The position numbers and the translations under genes were made by a program. Positions 1 to 6,119 of a stretch of 7,211 bases of DNA are shown one piece after another (positions within the stretch are counted from its first letter, which is position 1; the number at the start of each line of letters is the position of its first letter). The notes below the pieces were generated by a model. That model did not search any database and was not told the DNA's origin. It worked only from the letters and a program-made list of their open reading frames with translations. This DNA is from Gammaproteobacteria bacterium (GTDB lineage: Bacteria; Pseudomonadota; Gammaproteobacteria; Thiohalorhabdales; Thiohalorhabdaceae), in the NCBI GenBank assembly GCA_018609925.1, contig JAHEOG010000155.1, positions 1 through 7,211 of the forward strand, in the 5' to 3' direction.

Positions 1-176
1 AAGGAAAGGGGCCGTTGGGGGTAGGCGCCATTGCTGAGCGCCGCCGCCCGACGGAAATTGCCCGGACCGAAGCTGCTATGGAGGTGCGGCGCCGTCGGAT
101 AGGAGGTGTAGCGGGGACCGGGCTTGTCGTGTTTGCGGATCAGCTCGGGGTCCACTTCCATCCGGTGGGTGTTCAT
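1..176 (-). CDS. hemN: Oxygen-independent coproporphyrinogen III oxidase HemN, N-terminal part (runs off the left edge)
   Basis: HemN is a cytoplasmic radical SAM enzyme that converts coproporphyrinogen III to protoporphyrinogen IX without oxygen in haem synthesis. Only the first 58 codons are visible. They read as the HemN N-terminus: LIRKHDKPGPRYTSYPTAP at about residues 12-30 contains the GPRYTSYPTA signature, and the visible part ends in QRPLSL, just before where the family has its CxxxCxxC cluster motif, so the catalytic cysteines are outside the window. The ATG at 176-174 is preceded by a purine-rich GGAGGGGAGGGGAAGG ribosome site; a second in-frame ATG five codons later is possible. 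An FNR-like box lies 120 bases upstream, as expected for a gene classically induced at low oxygen. The gene is divergent from the dadA-like gene. Identification is firm for the family; HemW-type paralogues usually lack this N-terminal extension. Confidence 0.9.
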   Translation of the reverse strand, partial: MNTHRMEVDPELIRKHDKPGPRYTSYPTAPHLHSSFGPGNFRRAAALSNGAYPQRPLS

Positions 177-267
177 AGTCCTTCCCCTCCCCTCCAGTAG
201 AGCTCGATTTCCCAGCACCTCGTCCCCACCGGAGCAACTCCAACGGTGCCCTATTTCTAAAATGGGA

Positions 268-273
268 ATTCTG
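268..273 (-). promoter_or_regulatory. -10-like element of the hemN promoter
   Basis: On the minus strand these bases read CAGAAT, matching TATAAT at four of six positions. They lie exactly 22 bases downstream of the FNR-like box at 296-309, which is the spacing of class II FNR promoters where the box is centred near -41.5. Assignment is by spacing and similarity only. Confidence 0.45.
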
Positions 274-295
274 GGACAGGGACCCCTGGATCGCC

Positions 296-309
296 TTGAT
301 CTAGCTCAA
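296..309 (-). promoter_or_regulatory. FNR/Anr-type box upstream of hemN
   Basis: The sequence TTGATCTAGCTCAA (plus strand) matches the FNR/Anr consensus TTGAT-N4-ATCAA except for one base in the right half site. It is embedded in the 18-base near-palindrome CCTTGATCTAGCTCAAGG (294-311). It is 120 bases upstream of the hemN start. It is also 220 bases upstream of the dadA-like gene, too far for a standard class II position there. hemN is a well-known target of FNR-family regulators, so oxygen-responsive control of hemN is the likely role. Confidence 0.65.
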
Positions 310-529
310 GGTCCCCATAGATGACCAAGGCACGGTCCGGTTCGCCAACTTCGGAAATGGCATGCAACGGGGGACATCCTGGGGGCGAAAGGACTCGGAC
401 CGGGCCCAAGAAGCCCGAGGGGAACGGAGGGGACCGGAAGGCTGCGGCTTTTGGCTCAAGCCCTTCCCCCGCGATCAAGACACGAGATCCGTAGTTTCCT
501 CCCCAAGTGGCAATTAAAGATCGGAGCCT

Positions 530-1795
530 ATGCGCGTCATCGTTATCGGAGCCGGTCTGTTCGGAACCGCAACGGCCTTCTTCCTGGCCTCCCGGGGAGT
601 GGAAACTGTGGTCCTGGACCGAAGGGCGGGGGTCGCGGAGGAGACCAGCTACGCCAACAGCGGCATCCTCCACGCGGGTAATGCCGCTCCCTGGAACAAG
701 CCCCACCTCCCCCGCCAGATGCTGACCCGTCCAGGGTCCTTGCACCCAGCCCTGGGCTTCCATCCCAAAGCCCTATTGGGCATGGGGCGATGGGGCTGGC
801 AGACCCTCGCCAACTGCCGCCGAGCCCGGTTCCAGCACTCCCTGCGGGTCAATGCCCGGCTGGCGGCTTACAGCCTTTCGGTCCTGCGGGAGCTGCGCGC
901 CTCGGAGGGACTCCGCTACCGGGATGTGACTCAGGGAAGCCTCGTGCTCTTTTCCGACGAAGGCGCCTTCCAGCGGGGACGGGCGGAGGCCTCCCTGCTC
1001 GCCGAGGAAGGGGTCGACTGCCGGGTGCTGGATTCCGGTCAGGTCGCCGCCCGAGAGCCGGCCCTGGCCTCCTGTAAGGCCGAGCTGACGGGGGGAATCT
1101 ACTACCCCGGGGACGAGAGCGGCGACGCCCATGTCTTCACCGAGGAGCTCGCTCGGCGCGCCGAGCAGCAGGGAGCGGAATTCCGGCTCGACACCCCGGT
1201 TCGCGGCTTGCTGGAAAACCTAGGAGAGGTAAACGGCGTCACCACCGCTCAGGGCACCTTCACCGGAGACGCCTACGTCCTGGCGGCCGGCAGCGCAAGC
1301 CCGTTCATGGCCCGCCCCTTGGGCCTGCGCCTTCCCCTCTACCCGGTCAAGGGCTATTCCCTGACCCTCCCCACACCGGAAGGCCTCGAGGTCCCGGCCG
1401 TCCCGCTCATAGATAGCCAAAGGGCGATCACCTTTACCCAGCTGGGCGATCGGTTCCGGGTCGGCGGACTCGTCGATCTGGAAGGCTTCAACACGGAGCC
1501 CCATCCCCACCGCCTCCAGGCCCTTTGGAACACGCTTGCCACGGTCCTTCCACAAGTCTCCGAGGGCCTCGACCTTGACGAGGGCGAAACCTGGGCGGGC
1601 CTGCGCCCCATGACCCCGGACGGCCGGCCCATCCTCGGCGAGTGTCCAGTCAGAAGGCTTTATCTGGCCACCGGCGGCGGCCATCTGGGCTGGACCATGG
1701 CCGCCGGTGCCGGGCGCCTAACGGCCGATCGGATAACCGGAGAAGCCCCTGAGATGGATGTAGATGACCTCGCCTATCAGCGTTTCCGGGGCTAG
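530..1795 (+). CDS. dadA: D-amino acid dehydrogenase (DadA-like), FAD-dependent oxidoreductase
   Basis: The predicted 421-residue protein belongs to the DAO family and closely resembles DadA, which oxidatively deaminates D-amino acids to 2-oxo acids and passes electrons to the respiratory chain at the inner membrane. The N-terminal Rossmann motif is GAGLFG (residues 7-12, GxGxxG) with D30 at the end of the second strand for FAD ribose binding. It is followed by the DadA-like ETSYANSG (38-45), the PVKGYS segment, WAGLRPMTPDGRPI, and the C-terminal FAD-contacting block TGGGHLGWTMAAGAGR. Length is close to the roughly 430 residues of E. coli DadA, so it appears complete. The ATG at 530 has a short-spaced GGAG (523-526), a weak ribosome site, but it places the FAD motif correctly. 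It stands alone, with no alr/dadX racemase visible next to it. The substrate could be another amino acid, so the symbol is tentative. Confidence 0.82.
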   Translation: MRVIVIGAGLFGTATAFFLASRGVETVVLDRRAGVAEETSYANSGILHAGNAAPWNKPHLPRQMLTRPGSLHPALGFHPKALLGMGRWGWQTLANCRRARFQHSLRVNARLAAYSLSVLRELRASEGLRYRDVTQGSLVLFSDEGAFQRGRAEASLLAEEGVDCRVLDSGQVAAREPALASCKAELTGGIYYPGDESGDAHVFTEELARRAEQQGAEFRLDTPVRGLLENLGEVNGVTTAQGTFTGDAYVLAAGSASPFMARPLGLRLPLYPVKGYSLTLPTPEGLEVPAVPLIDSQRAITFTQLGDRFRVGGLVDLEGFNTEPHPHRLQALWNTLATVLPQVSEGLDLDEGETWAGLRPMTPDGRPILGECPVRRLYLATGGGHLGWTMAAGAGRLTADRITGEAPEMDVDDLAYQRFRG

Positions 1796-2050
1796 CCCGG
1801 GGTTGCCCCCTCTACGGCACCCCGTTCCCCGGGAGGGATCGCCCCCTCCGGCGGTCAGAGGCCGCTGGATTCCGCAAGCGCCCCAAAGCCCAGATCCTGT
1901 ACGCTCTCCCCGGGCGAAGGCTCCTGGTAGCGCGATGGTCAGTCCGGCTTCCGATTGAAGAAAAAAAGCCACCCAGCCTCGGGCTTCCCTAAGGAGGGCA
2001 GCGCCACCCGTGCCTCTTTTGCAGGGACGGGACTGGAAGACGCCTTCTCC

Positions 2051-2064
2051 TTGATCGATATCAA
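2051..2064 (+). promoter_or_regulatory. Perfect FNR/Anr box upstream of the hemerythrin gene
   Basis: The sequence TTGATCGATATCAA matches TTGAT-N4-ATCAA at every defined position, and symmetry extends outward to CCTTGATCGATATCAAGG (2049-2066), broken only within the central bases. The centre lies 113 bases before the hemerythrin start codon. A -10-like element follows at class II-like spacing, so activation under low oxygen by an FNR/Anr-family protein is the natural reading. It would control the hemerythrin gene and the truncated ubiT-like gene behind it. Confidence 0.8.
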
Positions 2065-2086
2065 GGCAAGCCCCCGGAAACTGGGT

Positions 2087-2095
2087 TGAAATAAT
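2087..2095 (+). promoter_or_regulatory. Extended -10-like element of the hemerythrin promoter
   Basis: TGAAATAAT carries a TGn extension followed by AATAAT (2090-2095), five of six matches to TATAAT. The hexamer begins 25 bases after the FNR box; TGAAAT (2087-2092) begins at the canonical 22. Either reading puts transcription start at about 2099-2102, at or just before the G9 tract. Confidence 0.5.
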
Positions 2096-2100
2096 CTAAA

Positions 2101-2109
2101 GGGGGGGGG
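2101..2109 (+). repeat. G9 homopolymer at the predicted transcription start
   Basis: Nine consecutive G lie between the -10-like element and the ribosome site, at or next to the predicted transcription start of the hemerythrin unit. Such a tract is prone to replication slippage and, at an initiation site, to RNA polymerase slippage. No function is shown by the sequence itself. Confidence 0.85.
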
Positions 2110-2170
2110 AATTCCCTTGATCACGACCTAGACAACCGAAGGACGGCAGGAGGAGCGAAGTCAGGAGATC

Positions 2171-2665
2171 ATGTCGCAGCCCATCGAGCAGTTCACCCAC
2201 CACTTTCGTAACGAACATCGCCAGATCCGGGACACCCTTCTCGCCCTGGGCGAGGCCTTCCGGAACCGGGATCGAAAGGCGATTCGGGCGCGACTGGAGG
2301 AGTGCACCCGTTTCACCGGTCCGCACTTCCGCTACGAAGAGGAGGCCCTCTACCCGGCCCTCGTTCCCATGTTCGGCCGGGACTACATCGATGGGCTCCT
2401 GGAGGAGCACGACCTGGGCATCGACGCGTCCCGCCGGCTGTCCGAGCTGGCTGAGCACAAGGCGCTGAGTCAAAGGGAAGTGGAGGAGGCGCAGCACCTC
2501 ATCCAACAGATGCTGCCCCACGTCAGTGGCTGCGATGGGCTGGCCATCATGATGGAGGTGGTCCCGGAAGCCGAGGTCGATAGGGTGCTTCACGCCCGGA
2601 AACGGGCCCAGCAGGAGAACCTGGACCTCCTGACCTGGGCCGAGGGGCTCCGCCACTTCCGGTAG
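2171..2665 (+). CDS. Hemerythrin-domain (HHE) di-iron protein
   Basis: The 164-residue protein is a single hemerythrin-type four-helix bundle with no signal peptide or membrane segment, so it is probably cytoplasmic. Predicted iron ligands are H16 (in RNEH), H52 and E56 (HFRYE), H80 (EEHD), H117 and D122 (HVSGCD). Such domains bind O2 or NO, or act in iron handling and stress responses; the exact role here is inferred, not shown. The context of a perfect FNR box and nearby nitrate reductase favours a role at low oxygen or in nitrosative stress. The fourth helix is unusual: where many HHE proteins have HxxxE this one has C121 followed by D122. The third helix has L76 where classical hemerythrins have a further histidine. 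It lacks the N-terminal domain of YtfE/ScdA repair proteins. Ribosome-site-like AGGAGG is at about 2149-2154, with a closer AGGAG at 2163-2167. The ubiT-like fragment follows after 12 bases. Confidence 0.87.
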   Translation: MSQPIEQFTHHFRNEHRQIRDTLLALGEAFRNRDRKAIRARLEECTRFTGPHFRYEEEALYPALVPMFGRDYIDGLLEEHDLGIDASRRLSELAEHKALSQREVEEAQHLIQQMLPHVSGCDGLAIMMEVVPEAEVDRVLHARKRAQQENLDLLTWAEGLRHFR

Positions 2666-2677
2666 GGTTGCCCCGTA

Positions 2678-3067
2678 ATGGGCTTTGGCCCCCCACCAAC
2701 CCCAACCCGGTTAGCTCAAATTTCGACTACCTTGGAGAAGACCTTGGCGGGACATGTACCCAGGCTGGGGTGGAACGCCTTCTACTTCCACCTACGGTGC
2801 TGTCCCGACCGTATCCACCGCGAGGCCATTGCCAGGACTTGGGCCCTCCTGGGACGGAGTCAGGCCTTCCGACAGCGACTGCCGGACCTGGAGGGCAAGC
2901 GAATCGCCCTGGAGGTAATCGATACCGGGAACCGGTTGGGCTTTCAGGGCCGGTGGGGGGAGTTCTGGCCCCTCACCGGGAAGGCCGGCTCGGACGTACG
3001 GATCCAGCGCCCCCTTCGGGACGTTCTCCTGCTCGGCTTGGGGCCGGGGATAGGTGGTCAAGGCTAG
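2678..3067 (+). pseudogene. ubiT: ubiT-like gene (SCP2-domain ubiquinone factor), 3' truncated
   Basis: UbiT is an SCP2-type lipid-binding accessory factor that works with UbiU and UbiV in O2-independent ubiquinone synthesis. The 129-residue reading frame resembles the first two thirds of UbiT: a variable N-terminus, then the SCP2 start LPDLEGKRIALEVIDTG (about residues 69-85, cf. FLEGR...I.VRD in E. coli) and a DVLLLGL stretch near residues 115-121. E. coli UbiT has about 174 residues. Here the similarity stops at about base 3040, and the last eight codons are read from antisense of the ubiU remnant before a TAG. The missing part includes the conserved block after the DLL segment (DPDTLFF..R in E. 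coli), so the product is probably non-functional. It sits 12 bases after the hemerythrin gene, probably co-transcribed. The ATG at 2678 has only a weak ribosome site. Family assignment is from recalled sequence and is moderately sure; the partner remnant next door supports it. Confidence 0.68.
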
Positions 3068-3256
3068 TAGGACCCGAAGTCCCCGGATGTGGGCAAACGC
3101 CACCGCCTTCCGCACCTTACCGCCGGGATCGAAGTTGAGGCCGGGGAAGTTGCAGGCATTGGTGTCATCCCCGAAGCCCAGGTAGACCGCGTCGGCGCCG
3201 TGCTCCACCGCCGCCCGCAGGGCCTAGGGGCTTCCGGCGGGACAGACCCGCTCCAC
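3041..3256 (-). pseudogene. ubiU: ubiU-like peptidase U32 gene, N-terminal remnant with in-frame stop
   Basis: The minus strand encodes the start of a U32-family protein of the UbiU type, an iron-sulphur protein that with UbiV hydroxylates ubiquinone precursors without oxygen. About 70 codons remain of roughly 330: VCPAGSP, stop, ALRAAVEHGADAVYLGF, then DDTNACNFPGLNFDPGG and VLLALTTYPRP. The blocks GADAVYLG and DDTNA.NF.GLNF are characteristic of UbiU. The reading frame is broken by TAG at 3226-3224, where the family has a residue of the SLPALRAA segment. Similarity ends at about 3041, exactly where the oppositely oriented ubiT-like similarity ends. All cluster-binding cysteines of the C-terminal part are therefore gone. 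The start is uncertain (GTG at 3256-3254 chosen; TTG at 3271-3269 behind AAGGAGG also fits the frame). It lies 81 bases downstream of the radical SAM gene on the same strand. Confidence 0.8.
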
Positions 3257-3337
3257 GCCACCCGCCCTCAAGGCCTCCTTGCCCCGGCTCCTGGGTGCCG
3301 CTGCTCGAGTCGCCAACGATTCAAAGGGACCCGCCCC

Positions 3338-3949
3338 TTAGCCCACCCGGTCCAGCCTGCGGACGCGCAGCTCGACGCGGCGCTCATCGGCCAAGGCCCG
3401 GCAGGCGGGGATGTCGACCCCTTCCAGGCCCTCGATGGCGGTCAAGATCACCCGCGGAAGGCGCTCACGGGCCCGGCTCGCGAATTCCAGGACTGCCGGA
3501 AAAGCTCCTTCAGCGGGAGGACGGCAATGCCGGTTGTAGACCGCCTCGCCCTGGGCGTTCAGGGAGATGGAAACGGTGTCGATCCGGCCCGCCAGCTCGG
3601 GGGTCACGTTCCGGCCGGTTCGCCAGCTGGCCAGACCGTCGGTATTCAGGCGCACCGCGGCTCCTGCCGCCCGAAGGCGATCAGCCACCTCCAAGAGCAC
3701 CGACCAGTGCAGGGTGGGCTCCCCCAGTCCGCAGAACACCACCTCCTGAAACGCCCGCGGGTTTCCAATGGCAGCTAGCAGCTCTTCGGCCTCGGGCTCA
3801 TGGCTGAGGCGCAGGTCGTAGCCGTCCACCACCCAATCCTTCCGGAACTTGGGGCAAAAGCCGCAGCGCAGGGTGCAGCGGTTGGTGAGGTTGAGGTAGC
3901 AGTTGCCGTGCGCCCGGTAGGTCAGGGCCCGAGGGGGGCTGGAGGGCAT
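3338..3949 (-). CDS. Radical SAM protein, TatD-associated type
   Basis: This 203-residue protein is a compact radical SAM enzyme. The 4Fe-4S motif is C25-TLR-C29-GF-C32 within LNLTNRCTLRCGFCPKF. FCGLGEPTL (72-80) is the GGE-like SAM-binding strand, and RLNTDGLA (100-107) and SISLNA (127-132) continue the half-barrel typical of small activase-like radical SAM proteins. Wording such as NLTNRCT.RC.FCP, DWVV.G.DLRL, VVFCG.GEPTL and HCRPP matches the family known from its frequent association with TatD nucleases; its reaction is unknown. No TatD gene is visible here. The ATG at 3949-3947 is 8 bases after the stop of the B12/radical SAM gene; GGTGG just before it is a weak ribosome site, so translation may be coupled. 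A GTG two codons upstream is an alternative start. The cluster and SAM requirement suggest activity under low oxygen. Confidence 0.85.
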   Translation of the reverse strand: MPSSPPRALTYRAHGNCYLNLTNRCTLRCGFCPKFRKDWVVDGYDLRLSHEPEAEELLAAIGNPRAFQEVVFCGLGEPTLHWSVLLEVADRLRAAGAAVRLNTDGLASWRTGRNVTPELAGRIDTVSISLNAQGEAVYNRHCRPPAEGAFPAVLEFASRARERLPRVILTAIEGLEGVDIPACRALADERRVELRVRRLDRVG

Positions 3950-3957
3950 AGCCACCG

Positions 3958-5913
3958 TTACGCGGGCCCCGATTCCGTCTCTACAAATGGGGTGGGCTCG
4001 CGCAAGGGTTCCGTTAAGCCTTCCGCAGCCCAGCACTCGAACAGAATGTTCCAGCGCTGGAGCTCCATCCCGAGCTGATGCCTGGCCGTTTCCGTTAGGT
4101 AGATGGTGACCTTGCCCCGATACCGGCTCAGGCGCCGGAGGAAGCGGAGAAGGGGCTCCCGCTGCCACTGGTAGACCGAGCCGATGTAGAGGGTCAGGGA
4201 GGCGCGGGGCTGTCGCAGCCAGCGCTCCAGCCGACGCCGGGCTGTGCCGAAGAAGCGGCTCTCCACGGCTCCGCGCAGGGTAATGGTCAGCCTCGGCGCC
4301 TCCCGGGACGCCGCCATCTCCGCGGAAAGGGCCCCGCGTCGAAAAGCGGGCTCGCAGAACTCCCTCAGGGAGGTCAGGGCTCGGCTGGCCCGCGCCCAGG
4401 TGCGGGGCGAGGCCTCTTCGAAATGGCGGCGGACGTAGTCCCGCATGCTCAGTCCCCGGACCCAGTCCGTCACCACGTGCGGCCAAAGCCGGGGCGGAGA
4501 GGCCACTGTAGCGAGGAACCACGCCCAGCGTCGCGGCCCCCCGGGCAGGATGCCCTGCCAAAGCAGCCGCCCCAGCATCCGCATCTGCTCACCGGCCGCA
4601 TGGCCGGTGCCCGCAGCATTGGGGCGGCGAAGGTAGCGGTGCTTGTTGCGGATGCGCCGGGCGATGTCGGCATCCGAGAAGAGCCGGCGGTAGAGCCATT
4701 TGTAGCCTTCGATCATGGCCTCGTAGCTCATCCCCGCCGGCAGCACGTTGGTCTGTCCGCCGGTGTTGTCGCCGGGAGCCACGTCCCGGCGCAGGCGCCC
4801 CTCCCCTTCCAGCCGGTGGTAGAGGGGCGTATGCGGCAGGGCGGTAAGGAGCCCCACCATGGCCACCTGGATTCCGGCGGCCACGATGAACCGGTGCTGG
4901 CGCTCGAAGGTCTCCGGGGTGTCGTTTTCGAAGCCGACGATGAAGCCGGCGAACACGTCGATGCCGTAGCGGTAGAGGGTGCGCACGGACTCCAGGAGGT
5001 CCGTCTTGGTGTTCTGGGTCTTGCCGGAGGCCTTAAGGCTCTCCACGTCGGGCGTCTCGATGCCCAGGAAGACCCAGCCGAACCCGGCGTCCCGGAAGAG
5101 CTCCAACAGCTCGGGATCGCCTGCCAGATTCAGGGAGGCCTCGGTCCCGAACTCGAAGGGATAATCGTGGCGCCGCTGGTAGTCGGCCAGGTAGCGCAGC
5201 AGCTCCTTGGCCACCTTCTTGTTGCCGATCAGGTTGTCGTCCACGAAGAAGGCGCTGTTCGCCCCCTGCGCCCGCAGGGCGTCCAGCTCCCGGCCGATCT
5301 GCTCCGGGGGCTTGGTCCGGGGCCGGCGGCCGAACATGACGATGATGTCGCAGAAATCGCATCGGTAGGGACAGCCCCGCGAGAACTGGAGGCTCGCCGT
5401 GGCATAGCGGCTGAGATCCAGCAGGTCGAACCGGGGGACCGGCACCTCGGTCAGCTCCACCGCCTCTTGCTCCTGGTAAAGGGGCTCTACCGCCCCGTCC
5501 TCCCAATCCCGGCAGAACTGGGGCCAGATCCGCTCCGCCTCGCCGGCCACCACGCAGTCGGCGACCCCCTCGAACCGGTCCGGGCAGAGGGAGGCGAAGC
5601 TCCCCCCAGCTACGGTTAAGTAGCCACGGTCCCGATAGGTGGCGAGGAGCTGACGCTGGCGCTCGTGCTGCACGCCCATGCCGCACACCCCGACGAGGTC
5701 CGCGTCCGGTTCCACCGGAAGGGACTCCACCGCCTCATCTACGATGGTGACCTCCCAGTGGTCCGGACACAGGCCCGCCAGTGTGGCCAGCCCCAGGGGC
5801 GGATTAAGGGCCCGCTCGCGGGGCATGATCCGGTCCATGGCCCAGCGGAAGCTCCAGAAGCTGTCGGGAGGCATGGGGTTCACGAGCAGCAGACGGACCG
5901 GCTTGGCGGCCAT
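3958..5913 (-). CDS. B12-binding domain radical SAM protein with DUF4070-like region and extra C-terminal domain
   Basis: The 651-residue protein has a cobalamin-binding-type Rossmann domain (about 5-140; RLLLVNP, VDEAVE, GVCGMG, VAGGSFASL, VVAGEAE) followed by a class B radical SAM core. The cluster motif is C181-PYR-C185-DF-C188 within FSRGCPYRCDFCDI, with FVDDNLIGN (223-231), FGTEASLNLA and FLGIETP (282-288) continuing the barrel. After the barrel come RIRNKHRYL and a DUF4070-like helical segment (about 345-500). Residues about 538-625 form an additional alpha/beta region (LTITLRGAVE, SLTLYIGSV, KVTIYLTETARH) that recalls a STAS-like fold. The cobalamin domain lacks DxHxxG, as in many such enzymes. 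Relatives include methylases such as HpnP, but this sequence belongs to a different, uncharacterised branch, so methylation of an unknown substrate is only a guess. ATG at 5913-5911 has GAGG five bases upstream. An FNR-like box lies 59 bases upstream. It heads a two-gene operon. Confidence 0.87.
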   Translation of the reverse strand: MAAKPVRLLLVNPMPPDSFWSFRWAMDRIMPRERALNPPLGLATLAGLCPDHWEVTIVDEAVESLPVEPDADLVGVCGMGVQHERQRQLLATYRDRGYLTVAGGSFASLCPDRFEGVADCVVAGEAERIWPQFCRDWEDGAVEPLYQEQEAVELTEVPVPRFDLLDLSRYATASLQFSRGCPYRCDFCDIIVMFGRRPRTKPPEQIGRELDALRAQGANSAFFVDDNLIGNKKVAKELLRYLADYQRRHDYPFEFGTEASLNLAGDPELLELFRDAGFGWVFLGIETPDVESLKASGKTQNTKTDLLESVRTLYRYGIDVFAGFIVGFENDTPETFERQHRFIVAAGIQVAMVGLLTALPHTPLYHRLEGEGRLRRDVAPGDNTGGQTNVLPAGMSYEAMIEGYKWLYRRLFSDADIARRIRNKHRYLRRPNAAGTGHAAGEQMRMLGRLLWQGILPGGPRRWAWFLATVASPPRLWPHVVTDWVRGLSMRDYVRRHFEEASPRTWARASRALTSLREFCEPAFRRGALSAEMAASREAPRLTITLRGAVESRFFGTARRRLERWLRQPRASLTLYIGSVYQWQREPLLRFLRRLSRYRGKVTIYLTETARHQLGMELQRWNILFECWAAEGLTEPLREPTPFVETESGPA

Positions 5914-5972
5914 AGCGACCTCGAGGGGATAGCAGGAGGTACCCAGCCTATGCCCGCGCCCCTCCCCCAGCC

Positions 5973-5986
5973 TTGACCTACCTCAA
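5973..5986 (-). promoter_or_regulatory. Imperfect FNR/Dnr-type box upstream of the radical SAM operon
   Basis: On the plus strand TTGACCTACCTCAA keeps both TTGA and TCAA half-site cores but differs from TTGAT-N4-ATCAA at the inner base of each half. It lies 59 bases before the minus-strand start at 5913. On that strand a poor -10-like TAGGCT (5950-5945, three of six matches) begins exactly 22 bases after the box. It could be bound by an FNR-family protein of Anr or Dnr type; binding is inferred only. Confidence 0.45.
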
Positions 5987-6119
5987 GAGCACCGCCCTCT
6001 CGGCCCTGTTCTTCGGCCCCCTTCCCCTATCGGGCCCTGCCGCCCCTTAGCCCTTTCCCCCTTCTTGAGATCCCAGGGCTCGGATTCCCGACCTCCCGGG
6101 TGGACTTTCCATCCCGCGA

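Larger units (their letters stand above)
177..529. other. Intergenic region between divergent hemN and dadA-like genes
   Basis: This 353-base stretch has no convincing gene. It holds the hemN ribosome site at its left end and an FNR-like box at 296-309 with a -10-like CAGAAT on the minus strand. The right half contains several short imperfect GC-rich inverted repeats (for example GGGC...GCCC near 402-416) without a U tract, and no clear promoter for the gene at 530. Open frames here lack recognisable protein similarity. Confidence 0.6.
1796..2170. other. Intergenic region with regulatory elements, dadA-like to hemerythrin gene
   Basis: No gene is recognised in these 375 bases. Just after dadA there is a GC-rich hairpin (GGAGGG at 1832-1837 with CCCTCC at 1844-1849) that lacks a U tract and is at best a weak terminator. 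An A7 run at 1961-1967 precedes a 5-bp inverted repeat (AAGCC 1966-1970, GGCTT 1982-1986) that would look like a terminator only on the minus strand. The right part holds the FNR box, the -10-like element, the G9 tract and the ribosome site of the hemerythrin gene. Confidence 0.6.

Noticed and set aside
257..763. A 168-codon minus-strand open frame upstream of and overlapping the dadA start
   Set aside because: It overlaps the conserved FAD-binding N-terminus of the dadA-like gene, covers the hemN control region, and shows no familiar motif.
1832..1849. GC-rich hairpin after dadA as an intrinsic terminator
   Set aside because: A 6-bp stem is present but no U tract follows, so it does not meet the usual pattern.
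1961..1986. Minus-strand terminator-like element (5-bp stem followed by T7)
   Set aside because: The stem is short, the loop is 11 bases, and no minus-strand gene lies upstream that would need terminating here.
2117..2130. TTGATCACGACCTA as a second FNR box before the hemerythrin gene
   Set aside because: Only the left half site matches; the right half site is absent.
4423..5619. A 398-codon plus-strand open frame inside the B12/radical SAM gene
   Set aside because: It is antisense to a gene with clear cluster and barrel motifs, has no recognisable family features, and its length is explained by high GC content.
5950..5976. An eight-codon frame (MPAPLPQP) with a good AGGAGGT ribosome-site-like sequence 9 bases upstream, ending within the FNR-type box
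   Set aside because: There is no promoter or downstream gene nearby for it to control, and the proline-rich content follows from the local C-rich sequence; a chance match is likely.
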